This document shows positions 37,079-44,912 of a stretch of 64,000 nucleotides of DNA, piece by piece. Within the stretch, counting starts at the first letter, position 1, and the number at the start of each line of letters is the position of its first letter. Position numbers and translations under genes: made by a program. The notes beneath the pieces were generated by a model that was not told where the DNA came from, made no database searches, and was given only the letters and a program-made list of their open reading frames with translations. Source of the DNA: Thiohalomonas denitrificans (GTDB taxonomy: Bacteria > Pseudomonadota > Gammaproteobacteria > Thiohalomonadales > Thiohalomonadaceae); contig DYFR01000010.1 of NCBI GenBank assembly GCA_020725115.1, positions 29,601-93,600 on the forward strand, written 5' to 3'.

Positions 37079-37957
37079 TTACTGCTGCTGCACCTTCGCC
37101 GGCATGCACTCCCCCACCGAGCCCGGCATACACACCACACCACCGCCCCACACTGCGTAATCCAGCTTGGCGCCACTGAGTACGGTGCTGCTCAGATCCA
37201 CCGTACTGAGATCGGCATAGGACAGATCGGCGTTCTCCAGGTTGGCATTGCTCAAATCAGTGTTGCGCAGGGTGGCACCCTTGAGGTTGGCCTGGCGCAG
37301 GTTGGCGCCGCGCAGGTTGGCCAGCGTCAGGTTGGCGTAGGAAAGGTCAGCAGCGGCGAGGTTGGCTGCACGCAGCACGGTGCCGGTAAGGTTCGCATTA
37401 CGCAGAGTGGCACCGGCCAAATCGGCATTGGGATACTGGCGCCCTTCCAGACGGCAGTTACTCCAGTTGATGCCGGGCGCGGGCGGCGCTTCGCATTGCG
37501 GATCGCTGGGTTTGGAACCGGAGGGCACCAGAAAGGGGATCGCCACCAGGGCAACCAGGATCAGGGCGACAACCATATAGTCGCGCCGGCTGATCAGTGA
37601 GTGTGCCCCTGCATCCCCGTCCCGTGTGGCATGGACGAAAACCGCTGTGCCGCCACTGCGCCTTTCACTGCCCTGCGGCGGCTCACCCTTTGCGTCATGC
37701 CGCTCATCAGCCCAGCGCCGCGCCGCCGCCAGATGCTGCTGTGCATCCTCGTCACCGGGGTTGGCGCGCGCAATACGGATCACCTCGGGAACCAGTTCAG
37801 GAACTTGATTGATACGCTGCCATTCCTGCCGGTCGTGACTCACCTCATCCCGTTCGCTGATCCGATCGAGCAGGATGTAACGGGAGATCAGCCCGGCCGG
37901 AAAGGGTCCCTTGACCTCCTTGCCGCGCCGCACGTACCAGTTCTGTGTTTCTTTCAT
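37079..37957 (-). CDS. Membrane pentapeptide-repeat protein with GYF_2-like N-terminus
   Basis: 292 aa from ATG 37957 (MKETQNWYVRR). Residues 5-50 resemble the GYF_2 domain (NWYVRRGKEVKGPF ... EWQRI). A charged linker leads to one membrane helix (127-144), preceded by SRRDY, so the N-terminus should be cytoplasmic. Residues 175-268 are a run of about eighteen A(N/D)LxX pentapeptides forming a right-handed beta-helix in the periplasm. Cysteines 155, 168, 276 and 284 flank the helix at both ends and could form disulfide caps. Function unknown; the architecture is unusual. Confidence 0.88.
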   Translation of the reverse strand: MKETQNWYVRRGKEVKGPFPAGLISRYILLDRISERDEVSHDRQEWQRINQVPELVPEVIRIARANPGDEDAQQHLAAARRWADERHDAKGEPPQGSERRSGGTAVFVHATRDGDAGAHSLISRRDYMVVALILVALVAIPFLVPSGSKPSDPQCEAPPAPGINWSNCRLEGRQYPNADLAGATLRNANLTGTVLRAANLAAADLSYANLTLANLRGANLRQANLKGATLRNTDLSNANLENADLSYADLSTVDLSSTVLSGAKLDYAVWGGGVVCMPGSVGECMPAKVQQQ

Positions 37958-38058
37958 GGCCCGAGCATACCCTTGTTGTTGTGAACCGCTGCCATGGCAA
38001 TGACTTATACTGCAACATGGTAACACCGCCAAGACGTTTTAAGGCCCGCTGACAACAG

Positions 38059-39321
38059 ATGCATATCGGTCATTCCAACATCGGTGCCACACTCATCCTC
38101 GCCGGCTCCGTCACTGCGGGTCGGCAGTGGCAGGCTGGGCAGACCCTGAACGCCACCGTGATCGAGGCCGAGAGCGATGGCCGGCTGCTGCTGCAACTGG
38201 AGGGCCAGGGCAAACCGGTGGAGGCGCGCAGCCCGTTGCCGCTTGCCCCCGGTCAGCAGGTGAAACTGATGGTGGCGATCGAGGCCAGCCGCATCGTGCT
38301 GCGCCTGCTCGATGCTGAAGTCGAGCAACCGGCCATGCAGCAGGCATGGCGCAGTGCCCTGCCACGGCAGATGCCTCTGGCCAGCGTACTGCACAGCATC
38401 GCCCGCCTGCTGCAACTGCCGCCGCCGCCCACCGGCCCCCACACCCACCATCCCTCAGCAACAGGCACGCCTCCCGCCTCGCCATTGTCAGCCGCCGGCC
38501 AGCCGCCGCCGCTTCCGGACAACCGGCCGCCTGGTGACGTGGCACGCCCGCAACCCATCACAGCCACAGCAGCGTCGACACAGGCACCGGACAAACTGCC
38601 GGCACTGGCCGAACAGTTACTGGGCCGTATCGGCGATCCGCAGCGTCTCGCCACAGCGGACGGACTGCGACAGGCGCTGCTCAACTCCGGGCTGTTTCTG
38701 GAGGGGCGACTGGCCCGCGGCGATATCAGCGCAGTGCAGGATGATTTCCGCGCCGGTCTGCTGCGCCTGCTTGGCGCCGTCAGGGAACAGACTGCCATAG
38801 CCACAGCACCAGGCGCATCGCGTGGCGGCAGCACTCCCCCGGGCCCGCAGCTGCCGGCCAGCATGCTGCTGGAACTGTCACAACAGATCGAGGGGGCATT
38901 GGCACGGGTCAGGGTGCAGCAATTGCACACGCTGGGATCGCAGTCCGGCCCCGATCCCGCCTGGTTGCTGGAACTGCCACTGCGTCACGGCGCAGAGATC
39001 GACATACTGCGTCTGCGCATACAGCGCGAGGATGGCAACAGGAACAGCAACGCTGCAACAGGATGGTCCGTGCGACTGCACTTCGACAGTCCGCGGCATG
39101 GCAGCGTCGACAGCGTCGTCACACTGCTCGGCGGCAAGATCGGGGTCAGCTTCTGGGCCGATCAGCCTCAGACTGCTGAACGCGTCCAGCTGCATCTGGA
39201 AGAGTTGCGCGGCCAGCTGCAACACGCCGGCCTGGAAGTGGAGCATCTGCGCAGCACTACGGGGCGCGCCGCCAGCACAGATGAACCCATTCCCGGCGGC
39301 CTGCTGAATCTGAGCGTATGA
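38059..39321 (+). CDS. FliK-like flagellar hook-length control protein
   Basis: 420 aa. Long Pro/Ala/Gln-rich middle (about 120-190), then a C-terminal hook-control domain over about 300-400 (GWSVRLHFDSPRHGSVDS ... EELRGQLQHAGLEVEHLR), the Flg_hook region seen in FliK. FliK measures hook length and switches export specificity by acting on FlhB. It is away from the fliL operon and on the other strand, paired by overlap with FlhX. This may be the main FliK or a second paralogue; the canonical fliK would lie beyond fliL, but orn is there instead. Confidence 0.85.
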   Translation: MHIGHSNIGATLILAGSVTAGRQWQAGQTLNATVIEAESDGRLLLQLEGQGKPVEARSPLPLAPGQQVKLMVAIEASRIVLRLLDAEVEQPAMQQAWRSALPRQMPLASVLHSIARLLQLPPPPTGPHTHHPSATGTPPASPLSAAGQPPPLPDNRPPGDVARPQPITATAASTQAPDKLPALAEQLLGRIGDPQRLATADGLRQALLNSGLFLEGRLARGDISAVQDDFRAGLLRLLGAVREQTAIATAPGASRGGSTPPGPQLPASMLLELSQQIEGALARVRVQQLHTLGSQSGPDPAWLLELPLRHGAEIDILRLRIQREDGNRNSNAATGWSVRLHFDSPRHGSVDSVVTLLGGKIGVSFWADQPQTAERVQLHLEELRGQLQHAGLEVEHLRSTTGRAASTDEPIPGGLLNLSV

Positions 39322-39605
39322 ACAAGCGCCACCCACCGCCGAAAAACGCCGTAGCCCTGCATTACGACGGCAAGCGTGCGCCACGCATCAGTGCCAAGGG
39401 GCGCGGTGCAGTGGCCGAAGAGATCATTGCACTGGCCGAGCAGCATGGCATTCCGCTGCAGCGGGATCGGGAACTGGTGGAGTTGCTGGCACAACTGGAG
39501 CTGAATGAAGAAATACCGCGTGAACTGTATCTGGCCGTGGCGGAGGTGATTGCCTTTGCCTATATGGTAACGGAACGGTTTCCGTCGGGGTGGGGGAATA
39601 AATAA
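39318..39605 (+). CDS. FlhX-type FlhB C-terminal paralogue (EscU/YscU-like)
   Basis: 95 aa. Aligns by eye with the cytoplasmic domain of FlhB: AVALHYDGKRAPRISAKG and the C-terminal EIPRELYLAVAEVIAFAY. The autocleavage NPTH motif is replaced by PPKN, so the protein lacks both the membrane part and the cleavage site. Such FlhX proteins can stand in for the FlhB C-terminal fragment. Overlaps the stop of the FliK-like gene by 4 nt, which supports joint action in export switching. Full-length flhB is at 53559-54686. Confidence 0.9.
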   Translation: MNKRHPPPKNAVALHYDGKRAPRISAKGRGAVAEEIIALAEQHGIPLQRDRELVELLAQLELNEEIPRELYLAVAEVIAFAYMVTERFPSGWGNK

Positions 39606-39694
39606 TTCAAGATTCAAGATTCAAGATTCAAGATTCAAGATTCAACAAAGCATGTCCCTTTGCATTTTAATCTTGAATCTTGAATCTTGAATCA
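39604..39694. repeat. Inverted repeat of ATTCAAG heptamers
   Basis: Left arm has five tandem ATTCAAG words; right arm three CTTGAAT words. Loop about 22 nt. It sits between convergent flhX and the DUF2802 gene and touches both: the flhX stop is at its left edge and the TGA stop of the DUF2802 gene is within its right edge. Confidence 0.93.
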
Positions 39695-40084
39695 ATCCCC
39701 GCCGAGCCGGTGCATCATCGCTACCAGTTCCGCTTCGCCGCGCGACAGGCCACAGACCTCGATCAGATCATCCACCGGCGCCCCTTTGTGTGCCATCTTG
39801 ATGGCCTGGGAATATGAACGCACCTCCGGATCTTCCTGGTCGAACTGCTCCTGACGCAGTCCCAGCGCTTCCTGCCGCTCAGACAACTGCCGCAGGCGCC
39901 GCTCCAGCTGATTGACCCGGTCACCCATGCCCACTGCCGCATTGCACAGGGCACGCAGGTCATTCTGCAGGATGCGTACTGCAGCATCCTGTCGCGCGGC
40001 GCTACGCCGTTGACCGACCAGGCCTGCCACAGCAATCACTGCCAGTAGAACCACTGCCGCCATCAGCCACAGGTTTTCCATCAC
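39692..40084 (-). CDS. DUF2802 membrane-anchored protein
   Basis: 130 aa. One N-terminal membrane helix (LWLMAAVVLLAVIAVAGLVG), a coiled-coil region with heptad leucines (about 40-75), and a short conserved C-terminal domain (DDLIEVCGLSRGEAELVAMMHR) that looks like a small helix-turn-helix. DUF2802 genes typically end the cheW region in polar-flagellum gammaproteobacteria. Its stop codon is made by the edge of the ATTCAAG repeat. Confidence 0.85.
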   Translation of the reverse strand: MMENLWLMAAVVLLAVIAVAGLVGQRRSAARQDAAVRILQNDLRALCNAAVGMGDRVNQLERRLRQLSERQEALGLRQEQFDQEDPEVRSYSQAIKMAHKGAPVDDLIEVCGLSRGEAELVAMMHRLGGD

Positions 40085-40093
40085 ACAACGTCC

Positions 40094-40306
40094 TCAAACA
40101 TACACATCGATATGCGGTGCCCCATCATCCTGTTCACCATCACCGGATGTCACCTCGTCAGCGGGTTCATCATCGGCCTGTGGCGGAGTGTCCTCATCAT
40201 CTTTCGGCGGCGGCTGATGCCGGCGATCGCGCTCCCCGGGAGGCGTGCGGTGCGGCCGAATTGCGGGACTCGACGGTGGTGGCGTGACAGGTCCGATCTC
40301 GGCCAT
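40094..40306 (-). CDS. Small proline-rich acidic protein of unknown function
   Basis: 70 aa. Begins MAEIGPVTPPPSSP, then many Pro, Asp and Glu residues, ending GAPHIDVYV. No hydrophobic segment; likely disordered. It sits 11 nt downstream of cheW and 9 nt before the DUF2802 gene, so it is inside the chemotaxis unit. It resembles the small proline-rich hypothetical proteins seen at this position in Pseudomonas-type clusters, but I cannot name a family. Confidence 0.6.
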   Translation of the reverse strand: MAEIGPVTPPPSSPAIRPHRTPPGERDRRHQPPPKDDEDTPPQADDEPADEVTSGDGEQDDGAPHIDVYV

Positions 40307-40317
40307 GGCTGCCCGTC

Positions 40318-40779
40318 TCAGGAATTATCCTTTTCGTTGAGCAGTTTTTTCAGGTCTACCAGAATCAGCAGACCATCATCGCGGTTGCTCACGCCCTGAA
40401 TGAATTTCGCGCTTTCGTCATTACCGACGTTGGGGGCCACTTCAATGGCGGAGGCACGCAGATCAACCACTTCGGCCACACTATCCACCATCATGCCAAC
40501 CACTTCATCACCGACTTCGAGGATAACGATACGACTTGCCTCGTCAATCGCCTTCGGTGCCAGACCGAACCGCTTGCGCGTGTCGATTACCGTCACCACG
40601 TTGCCACGCAAATTGATGATGCCGAGTACGAAACCGGGTGCCCCGGGCACCGGTGCGATCTCGCTGTTGCGCAACACTTCGCGCACCCGCATTACGTCAA
40701 TACCGTATTTCTCTGCATCGAGCCGGAACGTCACCCACTCGGTCACCGGATCGTTGCCGGTCTGCATCGTTTGACTCAT
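40318..40779 (-). CDS. cheW: Chemotaxis coupling protein CheW
   Basis: 153 aa from ATG 40779 with GGAGGGG upstream; the longer frame lies in parP. Single CheW domain (EWVTFRLDAEKYGIDVMRVREVL ... GIINLRGNVVTVIDTRKRFGL in split view). Links receptors to CheA in the chemosensory array at the cytoplasmic membrane. Start follows the parP stop by 1 nt (TGAGATG). Confidence 0.96.
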   Translation of the reverse strand: MSQTMQTGNDPVTEWVTFRLDAEKYGIDVMRVREVLRNSEIAPVPGAPGFVLGIINLRGNVVTVIDTRKRFGLAPKAIDEASRIVILEVGDEVVGMMVDSVAEVVDLRASAIEVAPNVGNDESAKFIQGVSNRDDGLLILVDLKKLLNEKDNS

Positions 40780-40780
40780 C

Positions 40781-41443
40781 TCACCCCTCCTCGCCCTGTC
40801 CTTCGCTGCCGGAATCCGGCATGTCTTCCAGCCCGCTGGCCAGCACGTCGGCAAATACCGGCGGATCCAGCAACGCACACATATGTTCGATCACCGTACC
40901 GGCCAGCCAGCGCCGTCGGGTGCGGCTGGTACGCCAGCGCACCTCGTCAGGCCGCAACGTGACCACCTGGGCCAGTTCGTCACAGGCCAGACCCCAGCTG
41001 CCGTCTCCGATGAATACCACATGACGCAGACGCTCCTGCCACGGCACCAGGGCTACCTGCCGCTCCTCCGGCATCACCAGTTGCGCAGTATCCACCACCG
41101 GCACGCTGCGCTCGCGGTATTGCATCAGCCCCAGATACCAGGACACATGTCCCGGCAGGGGCGTGACTGCGCCGTCCTGCCACTCCTGCACACCGGACAG
41201 CTCCAGCAATGGCACCGCCAGCGTCAGCCCGGCCACCTTGAACAGCAGGGCCTGAAAGGTGTCATCACCCCAGGCCGGGCGGCCTTCGCTGCGCTGCGGC
41301 GCGGCAATCGTCTGAGCCAGCGGCAGCGGGGTGGAAACGACATCAAGATCAAGCTCCGGCGGCAACTCACGCAACAGTGCATCAAAATAGACGCTGAGTG
41401 CGTCTTTTTCGGCCACCAGCAGCTGCAGCTTGTCCTGTTCCAT
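40781..41443 (-). CDS. CheW-domain protein, ParP-like array localisation factor
   Basis: 220 aa. C-terminal half is a CheW-like domain (FQALLFKVAGLTLAVPLLEL, GLACDELAQVVTLRPDEVRWR in shortened view); the N-terminal about 70 residues are a variable, proline-containing segment. In Vibrio, ParP has this layout, binds the ParA-like ParC and the linker of CheA, and keeps arrays at the pole. Here it lies between parC and cheW, as in Vibrio and Pseudomonas. Start ATG 41443; a GTG at 41449 overlapping the parC stop is possible. Confidence 0.82.
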   Translation of the reverse strand: MEQDKLQLLVAEKDALSVYFDALLRELPPELDLDVVSTPLPLAQTIAAPQRSEGRPAWGDDTFQALLFKVAGLTLAVPLLELSGVQEWQDGAVTPLPGHVSWYLGLMQYRERSVPVVDTAQLVMPEERQVALVPWQERLRHVVFIGDGSWGLACDELAQVVTLRPDEVRWRTSRTRRRWLAGTVIEHMCALLDPPVFADVLASGLEDMPDSGSEGQGEEG

Positions 41444-41445
41444 GG

Positions 41446-42234
41446 TCACAGTCCGCCCGCCAGCTGGCCATTGCTGTTGCCACCCAGCAGCGTGGCCAGC
41501 AGTGCACTATAGGCAATAACGCCGCGGGCGTGAGGATTCAGATAGGACAGCGGCATACCTTCACGGCTGGCCTCGCGAAACTGGGTATCCACTGGAATCA
41601 CTGATCGCCACAACACGTCCGTGTAATTGTTGCGCAGGGACTGCAGGCTTTCCAGTGAGGCACGGGTGCGGCGATCGAACATGGTCGGCACGATGATGTA
41701 ATTGAGCGGCCGCTTGCGCGCCTTGGTCACCATCATCAGCGTGCGCATCATCCGCTCCAGTCCCTTGAGAGCGAGGAATTCTGTCTGCACCGGCACCAGC
41801 AGATGACTACTGGCCGCCAGTGCGTTGATCATCAATACCCCCAGCACCGGTGGGCAATCGATAAGTACATAATCGAAACGACTGGTCAGCTGCAGTAACG
41901 CACGACCAATCACCAGGCCCATGCCCTCCCTGGCGCCGAGTTGCCGATCCAGCGTGGCGAGCGCAGTGGAGGCCGGCAGCAGTGACAGACGCTCGAAGCG
42001 CGTGTCGCGCACGATAGCGGATACCGGCTGGCGACTATCGTCCTGAAACAGGGAGTAGACACTGTGCTCGATGCTGTCGGGGTCGTAACCGAAATAGCTG
42101 GTGAGCGAACCATGCGGATCAAGATCCACCATCAGCGTGTTGTGGCCACGCGCCGCCAACAGGCCTGCCAGGGTGACGGCGGTAGTGGTCTTGCCCACAC
42201 CGCCCTTCTGATTGGCTACCGACCAGACCTTCAT
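41446..42234 (-). CDS. ParA-family ATPase, ParC-like
   Basis: 262 aa. Walker A is the deviant ParA form NQKGGVGKTTTAVTLAG, with the switch DLDPHGSL and DCPPVLG. In polar chemotaxis clusters this protein (ParC in Vibrio) positions chemosensory arrays rather than plasmids. Its ATG overlaps the motD stop and its stop overlaps the parP region, so it belongs to the cheA-motCD unit. No parB or parS site is nearby, which argues against a chromosome partition role. Confidence 0.9.
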   Translation of the reverse strand: MKVWSVANQKGGVGKTTTAVTLAGLLAARGHNTLMVDLDPHGSLTSYFGYDPDSIEHSVYSLFQDDSRQPVSAIVRDTRFERLSLLPASTALATLDRQLGAREGMGLVIGRALLQLTSRFDYVLIDCPPVLGVLMINALAASSHLLVPVQTEFLALKGLERMMRTLMMVTKARKRPLNYIIVPTMFDRRTRASLESLQSLRNNYTDVLWRSVIPVDTQFREASREGMPLSYLNPHARGVIAYSALLATLLGGNSNGQLAGGL

Positions 42235-43046
42235 CCGCCCGCCCCACCCGTCGCCCGGCTGCGCTGGATATCAAGGGCGCGGCGCGCCTTGTCGTCGGCC
42301 AGGATCACCAGCACGACGCGACGGTTCTTGCGCCGCCCCTCCGCGGTAGCATTTTCCGCAATGGGCCGGAATTCACCGTAGCCGATGGCCGCCATGCGAT
42401 CCGGCTGCACACCGTTGTCCATGAACAGGTGCACCACACTGGCGGCACGGTGCGCCGACAGCTCCCAGTTGGAGGGGAAGCCCGCAGTGGCGATGGGCAC
42501 ATTATCGGTAAATCCCTCCACCTGGATGTAGTTGGGATATTTCCTGAGGATACCGGCCAGCTGACTCAGCACCGGCATGGCGTCATCCTCCAGGTGTGCA
42601 CTGCCGCTGTCGAACAGGATGCTGGTGTTGATCTCAATCTCCACCCACAACTCATTACGCGAGACGTTGATCAGATCCTTCTCGATCAGCGGCATCATGG
42701 CACGCTCAAAATCGGTGGCGATTTGGCCCAGCTCATTCGACTCTGCCATTTGCGCCAGCTGTTCGATGACACCGGGTGCGACTGCCGAGGAGGCCTTGTC
42801 CGACTTGATGGGTGAGGGTTCACCACTGACACCCTCCTCGCCCACCTGGATTGGCTGTAATGCCTTCGGTGGGGTATTGAAGGCTGCCACCATGGTATCG
42901 GACAACACACGGTACTTTCCTTCATTGATGGACGAGATAGAGTACATCACCACAAAAAAGGCAAACAGCAGCGTAATGAAATCCGCGTAGGAAATCAGCC
43001 AGCGCTCAATGTTCTCATGCTCTTCCGGACGTTTTCTGCGTGCCAT
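42231..43046 (-). CDS. motD: Flagellar stator protein MotD (MotB-like)
   Basis: 271 aa. One membrane helix (WLISYADFITLLFAFFVVMY) carrying the ion-carrying aspartate D22, a periplasmic plug/linker, then an OmpA-like peptidoglycan-binding domain (VEGFTDNVPIATAGFPSNWELSAHRAASV split around the NWELS motif, IGYGEFRPIA). With MotC it forms a second proton-type stator. It is 8 nt after motC. Compare the separate motB at 62363-63409. Confidence 0.95.
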   Translation of the reverse strand: MARRKRPEEHENIERWLISYADFITLLFAFFVVMYSISSINEGKYRVLSDTMVAAFNTPPKALQPIQVGEEGVSGEPSPIKSDKASSAVAPGVIEQLAQMAESNELGQIATDFERAMMPLIEKDLINVSRNELWVEIEINTSILFDSGSAHLEDDAMPVLSQLAGILRKYPNYIQVEGFTDNVPIATAGFPSNWELSAHRAASVVHLFMDNGVQPDRMAAIGYGEFRPIAENATAEGRRKNRRVVLVILADDKARRALDIQRSRATGGAGG

Positions 43047-43054
43047 GCCGATCC

Positions 43055-43795
43055 CTAGTGCAGATAGCCCTGTAACTTGGTCTGGATATTGCGCGGATTT
43101 TCACCTTCGGCGATGGAAACAATGCCTTCGATGATCATCATGCGAAACTGGCTCCGGGAATAAATAATGCTCTTCAGTTTGTTGGCGATGGGAATCAACA
43201 GCAGATTGGCAGCGCCCACACCGTAGATGGTGGCGACGAAGGCCACGGCGATACCATGGCCCAGCTGACTCGGATCGGCCAGATTGTTCATTACCTGGAT
43301 CAGGCCCATCACGGCGCCGATGATGCCGATGGTTGGAGTGTATCCCCCCATGCTGGCATACACATTGGCCGCCTGCATGTCGTGATGCTCCTTGGCATCC
43401 ACCTCCACTTCCAGGATGCCGCGCATCACCTCCGGCTCGGAGCCGTCCACCAGTAACTGCAGACCCTTGCGGGCGAAGTCATCGGGCTCGGTTTCGGAGG
43501 CGGCCTCCAGGCCAAGCAAGCCTTCCTTGCGTGCAATATTGCTCCAGTTGAGCAGCTTCTCGATGGTCTCGTCAGCAGGCAGCACCGGTGGACGGATGAT
43601 CCAGCGCAGCACATGCAGGGCGCGAATGAAGGTGTGCATCGGAGCCTGCAGCATGATGGCGCCCATGCTGCCGCCCAGCACGATTACTGCCGCCGGTCCA
43701 TTGAGCAGCGCACTGGCCTGGCCACCTTCCATGTACTGGCCCAGCAGCAGCGCACCAACACCGAAGATCAGACCGATGAGACTGAGAATATCCAT
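43055..43795 (-). CDS. motC: Flagellar stator protein MotC (MotA-like)
   Basis: 246 aa. Four membrane segments (about 3-18, 33-50, 150-170, 180-200); conserved proline/alanine motif in GGYTPTIGIIGAVMGLIQVMNNL and AVAFVATIYGVGAANLLL. MotC is shorter than MotA because of a smaller N-terminal loop. In P. aeruginosa MotCD supports swarming and swimming in viscous media. Stop/start spacing with motD 8 nt; start follows cheB closely. Confidence 0.95.
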   Translation of the reverse strand: MDILSLIGLIFGVGALLLGQYMEGGQASALLNGPAAVIVLGGSMGAIMLQAPMHTFIRALHVLRWIIRPPVLPADETIEKLLNWSNIARKEGLLGLEAASETEPDDFARKGLQLLVDGSEPEVMRGILEVEVDAKEHHDMQAANVYASMGGYTPTIGIIGAVMGLIQVMNNLADPSQLGHGIAVAFVATIYGVGAANLLLIPIANKLKSIIYSRSQFRMMIIEGIVSIAEGENPRNIQTKLQGYLH

Positions 43796-43796
43796 G

Positions 43797-44879
43797 TCAC
43801 ACTCTCTGGCTTATTGCCGTTCCAATCTCGGACAGGGGCAGGATGGCATCGGCCAGACCCGCATCGGCTATCGCGGCAGGCATGCCGTACACCACGCAGC
43901 TCGCCTCATCCTGAGCCCATATGCTGGCGCCCCCCTGCTTGAGCAGGCGTGCACCCTCGCGGCCATCGGCACCCATACCCGTGAGCACCACTGCCAGTGC
44001 CTGACCGGGGAAGATGCGCGCCACCGAGCTGAAAGTAACATCCACCGACGGCTTGTAATTCTGGCCTGGTTCGCTCTCGGTAATGCGCACCGTGGTACGC
44101 CCGGCACGCTGTTCCAGTACCATCTGCTTGCCACCCGGCGCCAGCAGTGCCAGGCCCGGCTTGAGTTCGTCGCCATCCTGCGCCTCACGTACCTCGATGG
44201 CGCATTGCTGATTGAGGCGTTGGGCAAAGGCCGGGGTAAAGCTGCCTGGCATGTGCTGAATCAGCACCAATGGCAGGGGAAAATTGCCGGGCAACTTGGT
44301 CAATACCTGCTGCAACGCCACCGGCCCACCGGTGGAGGTACCGATGGCCACCAGGCGGTACTGACCACGCCGCGCCGCCGGCATGACGGTATGCGCCGGA
44401 CGTGCGGCGGCTGATGCAGAGGCTGCCGTGGCTGGGCGTGCCGTCGCAGTGGTTACGGGCCGCTGCGGGCGCAATACCCGCTTGTTGCTGCCGATGGAAT
44501 ACACTCGCTCGCACAGCAGACGCTTGGCCTCTTCCTGATCGCGCGAGATGTCCTCGAATTTTTTCGGCAGATAATCCACCGCACCGGCATCAAGGGCATC
44601 CAGCGTTGCCTTGGCTCCGTCAGTGGTGAGCGAGGAGAACATCAGAACCGGCGTGGGTGTGGCACTCATGATGCGGCGCGTAGCGACAATGCCGTCCATC
44701 ACCGGCATCTCGATGTCCATGGTCACCACATCGGGACGCAACTTGGCCACCTGCTCCACAGCCTCGGCACCATTGGCCGCCGTGCCCACTACCTCCAGGC
44801 GCGGGTCAGCATTCAGCATCTCGGTCAGACGACGCCGGAAGAAGCCCGAATCATCAACTACAACAACCCTCACGGGCAT
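43797..44879 (-). CDS. cheB: Chemotaxis response regulator protein-glutamate methylesterase
   Basis: 360 aa. N-terminal receiver domain (VVVVDDSGFFRRRL; phospho-acceptor Asp in VVTMDIEMPVMDG), linker about 125-165, and C-terminal methylesterase with Ser in AIGTSTGGPVALQ, His in LIQHMPGSFTPAFA, and Asp in GMGADGREGARLL. Removes methyl groups from receptors after CheA phosphorylation. cheR is not in this window. Confidence 0.97.
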   Translation of the reverse strand: MPVRVVVVDDSGFFRRRLTEMLNADPRLEVVGTAANGAEAVEQVAKLRPDVVTMDIEMPVMDGIVATRRIMSATPTPVLMFSSLTTDGAKATLDALDAGAVDYLPKKFEDISRDQEEAKRLLCERVYSIGSNKRVLRPQRPVTTATARPATAASASAAARPAHTVMPAARRGQYRLVAIGTSTGGPVALQQVLTKLPGNFPLPLVLIQHMPGSFTPAFAQRLNQQCAIEVREAQDGDELKPGLALLAPGGKQMVLEQRAGRTTVRITESEPGQNYKPSVDVTFSSVARIFPGQALAVVLTGMGADGREGARLLKQGGASIWAQDEASCVVYGMPAAIADAGLADAILPLSEIGTAISQRV

Positions 44880-44912
44880 CCGCAGTTCTCCTCAATTCCG
44901 TCCTGTTCGTAT

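Noticed and set aside
41446..42234. Chromosome or plasmid partition ParA
   Set aside because: No parB, parS or replication gene is nearby, and the overlap with motD and ParP-like genes fits array positioning.
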